From assembly GCF_001039265.1 (NCBI RefSeq), contig NZ_LFEK01000006.1, positions 34,241-43,396 of the forward strand: a stretch of DNA of 9,156 nt. The letters are read 5' to 3'. Of the stretch, positions 6,605 to 9,156 are shown piece after piece (position 1 is the first letter of the stretch; every line of letters starts with the position of its first letter). The notes beneath the pieces are model-generated. The model did not search any database, was not told the origin of the DNA, and saw only the letters and a list, made by a program, of their open reading frames with translations. Both the position numbers and the translations under genes were made by a program. This stretch comes from Synechococcus sp. GFB01 (lineage in GTDB: Bacteria > Cyanobacteriota > Cyanobacteriia > PCC-6307 > Cyanobiaceae).

Positions 6605-7229
6605 GCCGACTGCTGCCGAGCACCGTTCTGCCGAGAGCTGGGCCGCCTCCCGGCGGATCGAAGCGGGCCTGCCACTGCGTGGCCTGGATCGAACCATCGG
6701 GCCGGAGTTCATACCGACTCAGCGTCTCAACCTCGCTGAGCCGTGGTGGCCCGGCACGATGCAGCACCTGCAGGCTTCGTTCATCGGCCAGAAACAGGTC
6801 GTCGGCCGGGTGCTCGCTGCGGCGGCCCGTCACCGTCGACTCCAGCTGCTGATCGCCGGCCAGCAGAGCGATCTGCCGGTTCGGGTTGGATGGATCGTCG
6901 GTGACCCCCAGCAGCGCGTTGCCCAGCGCGGCCCGACCCACCGCCGCGGCGTTGAAGGCGCGATCCCCCACCACCGTGCCATCGGCCCGACGCCGGAAGC
7001 GCACCGGGTAGCGGAGGCCATCGCTGCTCTCGGCCAGCCACTCGCCGGCGAACCACACGGGATAGGTCAGATCCTCTCGGCCCGGACGCCGCAGCGCTGC
7101 CGGCCTGCTCCAGCCGGGCCACTGGTCCAGCCGGGTCTCCAGCGGGCTTGGGGTCGGGCCGGCCAGGGCCTGGGCGGCCGGCAGCCACACCACCAGCGCC
7201 AGGATGACGGCGAGAAGCGGCTGGCCCAT
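6540..7229 (-). CDS. Secreted or lumenal DUF6816-like protein
   Basis: This is a 229-residue protein with a clear signal peptide: hydrophobic LLAVILALVVWLPAAQ, then an ALA-G cleavage site after residue 23. The mature part has LTYPVWFAGEWLAES (about 54-68), RYPVRFRR, VGDRAFNAAAVGRAALG (about 88-103) and a set of beta strands ending near 212 (LSLRLEP). The YPxWFxGxW motif and the 'DRAFNA' block match the cyanobacterial and plant thylakoid-lumen family I know as DUF6816; the function is unknown. Export to the thylakoid lumen or periplasm is inferred from the signal peptide. The start is supported by AGGGGA at 7236-7241 on this strand, 6 bases before the ATG. The tail after 212 is Pro/Ala-rich, runs over the GST gene end and may be non-functional. 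Confidence 0.8.
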   Translation of the reverse strand: MGQPLLAVILALVVWLPAAQALAGPTPSPLETRLDQWPGWSRPAALRRPGREDLTYPVWFAGEWLAESSDGLRYPVRFRRRADGTVVGDRAFNAAAVGRAALGNALLGVTDDPSNPNRQIALLAGDQQLESTVTGRRSEHPADDLFLADERSLQVLHRAGPPRLSEVETLSRYELRPDGSIQATQWQARFDPPGGGPALGRTVLGSSRLSLRLEPRPAAPAAPPGDRAS

Positions 7230-7491
7230 GTCTGATCCCCTGATGCGGGAGCTCGATCATTACGTGGTGCTGGAGCCCGGCATCGCCGAGCGGATCCTCA
7301 CCGCCGCCGAAACGCGTGCCTGGCTGGCCAGCCATCTGGCGGCTCTGACCGAGCCGCCTGCGGATCTGGTGGGCATCCCGGGCTGCGATCTCCAGGCGGA
7401 ACGGCTGCTGGAGACGGCCTGTGAACTGGAGCTGGAGCCAGGCCGGGCGATCCAGTGGTTCGCCGTGCGGCTCGAGCCGCCGGGAGGCTGA
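7228..7491 (+). CDS. crr7: Chlororespiratory reduction protein 7 (Crr7) family
   Basis: The 87 residues match the small Crr7 family: DHYVVLEPGIAERILTAAET near the start (10-29) and the hallmark CELELEPGRAIQWFAVRLEP near the end (65-84). In Arabidopsis, CRR7 is needed to accumulate the chloroplast NAD(P)H dehydrogenase-like complex. In cyanobacteria a role with NDH-1, and so in cyclic electron flow or respiration, is inferred by homology. The ATG at 7228 forms a palindromic CATG with the divergent start of the DUF6816-like gene; an in-frame ATG at 7243 is an alternative that would free the two genes. Upstream, GAGAAG (7212-7217) is a weak ribosome site for the ATG at 7228. The stop is 6 bases from the convergent aroK stop. 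Confidence 0.85.
   Translation: MSDPLMRELDHYVVLEPGIAERILTAAETRAWLASHLAALTEPPADLVGIPGCDLQAERLLETACELELEPGRAIQWFAVRLEPPGG
7236..7241 (-). promoter_or_regulatory. Ribosome binding site of the DUF6816-like gene
   Basis: Read on the minus strand this is AGGGGA, 6 bases before the ATG at 7229. It lies within codons 3-5 of the divergent crr7 gene, so the two genes share this sequence for different purposes. Confidence 0.5.
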
Positions 7492-7497
7492 TCCCCC

Positions 7498-8127
7498 TCA
7501 ATTGAGCGACTGGCTCAGGTCTCCCGCGTCCGTGTGCAGCAGCACCGGCTGATCCGGCGGGGCGGGACGGCTCTTGAGCAGGCCGGGCAGTCCGGCCAGC
7601 ACCGCCGCGGCCACGCCGGCGGGGGGCGTCGCCTCGGTCTGCGGGATCCTCAGATCCGCCTGGGCATAGAGGGGGCGACGCTCCGCCAGCAGCGCCTCGA
7701 GCCGCTCAGCGGGGTCGGCGGCCTGCATCAGCGGGCGCGGTGTGGGGTCGGCGGCCAGCCGCGACAACAGCAGCTCCGGCGGAGCATCGAGCCAGACCAC
7801 CACGCCCTGGCGCATGTGTCCCCAGTTTTCGGGTCGGGTCACGGCGCCGCCGCCGGTGGCCACCACCAGCGAATGCCAGCTGCTGATCTGTCCGAGCACG
7901 GCTGTTTCGAGCTGCCGGAAGCCGGCCTCGCCGTCGCTGGCGAAGATCTCCGCAATGGTGCGACCGCTGGCCTGCTCCAGCACGGCGTCGGCATCAACGA
8001 AGCGGTAACCGAGCGACTCGGCCAGCGCAGGGCCCACGGCGCTCTTGCCGGTGCCCATCATCCCCACCAGATAGAGGTTCAGACCCTCCAGGCGGCGGGC
8101 CAGGTCGGCATGGGACGGGGCCGTCAC
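7498..8127 (-). CDS. aroK: Shikimate kinase
   Basis: Shikimate kinase phosphorylates shikimate with ATP in the chorismate pathway. From the GTG at 8127 the product has 209 residues. It shows the P-loop LVGMMGTGKSAVG (Walker A at 22-29), the shikimate- and Mg-binding DAD (45-47), EAGFRQLE with Arg71, the GGG of ATGGGAVT (92-94), the lid region with TPRPLM (Arg131), and AERRPLYAQAD near 150. A TTG at 8187 in the same frame would add 20 residues, but those residues do not look conserved and would overlap the neighbour's ATG. The GTG is preceded by GAGAA at a suitable distance and starts close before the conserved LEGLNLYLVG strand. The C-terminus extends some 20 residues past the usual end. The gene converges on crr7 and diverges from the pterin gene. 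Confidence 0.93.
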   Translation of the reverse strand: MTAPSHADLARRLEGLNLYLVGMMGTGKSAVGPALAESLGYRFVDADAVLEQASGRTIAEIFASDGEAGFRQLETAVLGQISSWHSLVVATGGGAVTRPENWGHMRQGVVVWLDAPPELLLSRLAADPTPRPLMQAADPAERLEALLAERRPLYAQADLRIPQTEATPPAGVAAAVLAGLPGLLKSRPAPPDQPVLLHTDAGDLSQSLN

Positions 8128-8155
8128 GGCGTTCTCGTCAGGCAAATCGGCCCCA

Positions 8156-8165
8156 TTCCTAGGAT
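8156..8165. promoter_or_regulatory. Overlapping divergent -10-like elements between aroK and the pterin gene
   Basis: The 8-base palindrome TCCTAGGA (8157-8164) gives TAGGAT on the plus strand (8160-8165), ending 21 bases before the ATG at 8187. It gives TAGGAA on the minus strand, ending 28 bases before the aroK GTG. TAGGAT-like -10 boxes are usual in picocyanobacteria. No -35 boxes are recognised. The assignment is inferred from pattern and spacing. Confidence 0.35.
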
Positions 8166-8186
8166 GGAGAACCTCAGTTTCAGGCA

Positions 8187-9134
8187 ATGTCGGCCAGCGC
8201 CGCCGCTCCCCACGGCAAGGGCCGCCCCTGCCTGATCACCCGTCGGGCGACCTTCAGCGCCAGCCATCGCTACTGGCTCCCCGAGTTCAGCGCCGACGAC
8301 AACCGGGCCCGCTTCGGCCCCTGCACCCTCGCCCCCGGCCACGGCCACAATTACGAGCTGCTCGTGGCCATGGGCGGTCCGCTCGACGGCGATGGCATGG
8401 TGCTGAATCTCTCGGAGGTGAAGCACGCCATCCGAGCCGAGGTGACCGATCAGCTCAACTTCCGCCATCTCAACGACGTCTGGCCGGAGTTCGATCTCTC
8501 CCGCGACGAGGGGTGTCTGCCCACCACCGAAGCCCTGGCCCGCGCCATCTGGGTCCGCCTGGATCCCCACCTCCCCCTGGTGGGTCTTCGCCTCCATGAG
8601 CAGCCCGATCTCTGGGTGGATCTGCTGCCTCCAATCCCCGACTCCTCCGCTCGCCCCGCCGCTCCGATGGAAGCCTTCCTCTCGATCCGCACCCATTTCG
8701 CTGCCGCCCATCGGCTGGCCCGTCCCGAACTCAGCCAGGCCGAGAACGAGGCGATCTACGGCAAGTGCGCCCGGCCCCACGGCCATGGCCACAACTACCT
8801 GCTTGATGTGACCGTGCGGGGCCGCATCGATCCCCGCACCGGCATGGTCTGCGACCTGGCTGCCCTGCAGCAGCTCGTCGATGACCTGGTGGTCGAGCCC
8901 TTCGACCACACCTTCCTCAACAAGGACGTGGCCCACTTCGCCACCACGGTGCCCACCGCGGAGAACATCGCCCTGCACATCGCCGATCTGCTCAGCGGGC
9001 CGATCGCCGCCACCGGTGCACGGCTTCACAAGGTGCGCCTGCAGGAAAGCCCCAACAACGCCGCCGAGGTGTTCGCCGAAACCCCGCAGCTGGAGATGGT
9101 GCCCGCCGCACTCGAAGCACTGGCGGCCGGCTGA
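8187..9134 (+). CDS. Tandem two-domain 6-pyruvoyl-tetrahydropterin synthase/QueD-family protein
   Basis: The 315 residues hold two PTPS folds. Domain 1 (about 15-150) has FSASHRYW (H27), GPCTLAPGHGHNY (C46, H52, H54), TTEALA (E115) and LHEQP (E138). Domain 2 (about 161-300) has FAAAHRL (H175), YGKCARPHGHGHNY (C194, H200, H202), PFDHTFLNKDV (D240-H241), TAENIALHI (E259) and LQESPNN (E287). Three His residues per domain would bind Zn, and Cys-Asp-His forms the catalytic triad. PTPS converts dihydroneopterin triphosphate to 6-pyruvoyl-tetrahydropterin; QueD relatives make carboxytetrahydropterin for queuosine. Domain 2 closely recalls animal-type PTPS (GKC...GHGHNY, IDPRTGMV, ..DH..L.KDV), which fits synthesis of the tetrahydrobiopterin-type pterins of cyanobacteria. 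Domain 1 lacks the Asp-His pair. The start follows AGG at a short distance. Confidence 0.9.
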   Translation: MSASAAAPHGKGRPCLITRRATFSASHRYWLPEFSADDNRARFGPCTLAPGHGHNYELLVAMGGPLDGDGMVLNLSEVKHAIRAEVTDQLNFRHLNDVWPEFDLSRDEGCLPTTEALARAIWVRLDPHLPLVGLRLHEQPDLWVDLLPPIPDSSARPAAPMEAFLSIRTHFAAAHRLARPELSQAENEAIYGKCARPHGHGHNYLLDVTVRGRIDPRTGMVCDLAALQQLVDDLVVEPFDHTFLNKDVAHFATTVPTAENIALHIADLLSGPIAATGARLHKVRLQESPNNAAEVFAETPQLEMVPAALEALAAG

Positions 9135-9139
9135 GCCCG

Positions 9140-9156
9140 GTGCTGCGCCTGGTGCT
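9140..9156 (+). CDS. Possible start of a further gene (window edge)
   Basis: A GTG at 9140 opens a frame reading V-L-R-L-V up to the window end, 5 bases after the pterin gene stop. There is no clear ribosome site and too little sequence to name a product. It is listed only because close spacing is the rule in this window. Confidence 0.2.

Noticed and set aside
7497..7506. CTCAATTGAG palindrome at the crr7/aroK convergent stops as a terminator
   Set aside because: It is only 10 bases with no loop and no following T run, and half of it is aroK coding sequence.
8127..8187. TTG start for aroK at 8187, abutting the pterin gene ATG
   Set aside because: The added 20 residues look unconserved, and GTG at 8127 has a better ribosome site and a typical distance to the P-loop.
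8124..9029. Long minus-strand open frame antisense to the tandem PTPS gene
   Set aside because: Gly/Glu/His-rich mirror of the plus-strand gene with no domain; the plus strand has complete zinc and catalytic motifs.
1..9156. Mobile element, defence or CRISPR cassette
   Set aside because: I saw no transposase, integrase, nuclease, toxin-antitoxin pair, direct-repeat array or tRNA. Base composition is even, and the genes are core cyanobacterial functions.

Overview
The window is high-GC, almost gap-free bacterial DNA. Its gene content points to a picocyanobacterium of the Synechococcus/Cyanobium group: a plant-type zeta-carotene desaturase (CrtQ/ZDS), a DUF751/Ycf33-like small membrane protein, an NDH-1-related Crr7 protein, and a lumen-type DUF6816-like protein. 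Four copies of the cyanobacterial HIP1 octamer (GCGATCGC) support this. The base composition fits the freshwater or brackish high-GC Cyanobium-like lineages better than low-GC Prochlorococcus. This assignment rests on recognised protein families, not on any search.

Layout. (1) Positions 1-1535, plus strand: the 3' end of crtQ, then a START/polyketide-cyclase-like (SRPBCC) protein with its ribosome site overlapping the crtQ stop, then a proline-rich PilP-like lipoprotein. (2) Positions 1498-5800, minus strand, one tight operon: DUF751 membrane protein, rbfA, a NagZ-type GH3 beta-N-acetylhexosaminidase, then a long open frame that joins a family-2 glycosyltransferase, TPR repeats and uroporphyrinogen-III synthase (HemD). 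Its end converges on, and overlaps, the lipoprotein gene. (3) Positions 5864-6604, plus strand: a glutathione S-transferase-like protein, divergent from the operon and overlapping tail-to-tail with (4) a minus-strand secreted DUF6816-like protein (6540-7229). (5) Positions 7228-7491, plus strand: crr7, whose start codon shares a palindromic CATG with the start of its divergent neighbour. (6) Minus-strand aroK (shikimate kinase, 7498-8127), divergent from (7) a plus-strand tandem two-domain 6-pyruvoyl-tetrahydropterin synthase protein (8187-9134). The last 22 bases may hold the start of another gene.

The genes are mostly core anabolism (carotenoid, tetrapyrrole, aromatic amino acid and pterin synthesis), ribosome maturation, cell-wall recycling and photosynthetic electron-transport support. 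There are no RNA genes, CRISPR arrays, insertion sequences, phage genes or defence genes that I can see. No stretch over 300 bases lacks a gene; the longest gaps are about 60 bases. The points most worth a second look are the GT2-TPR-HemD open frame, the run-on 3' end of nagZ into it, the unequal catalytic residues of the two PTPS domains, and the shared CATG start of crr7 and its neighbour. I found no convincing new multi-gene system.
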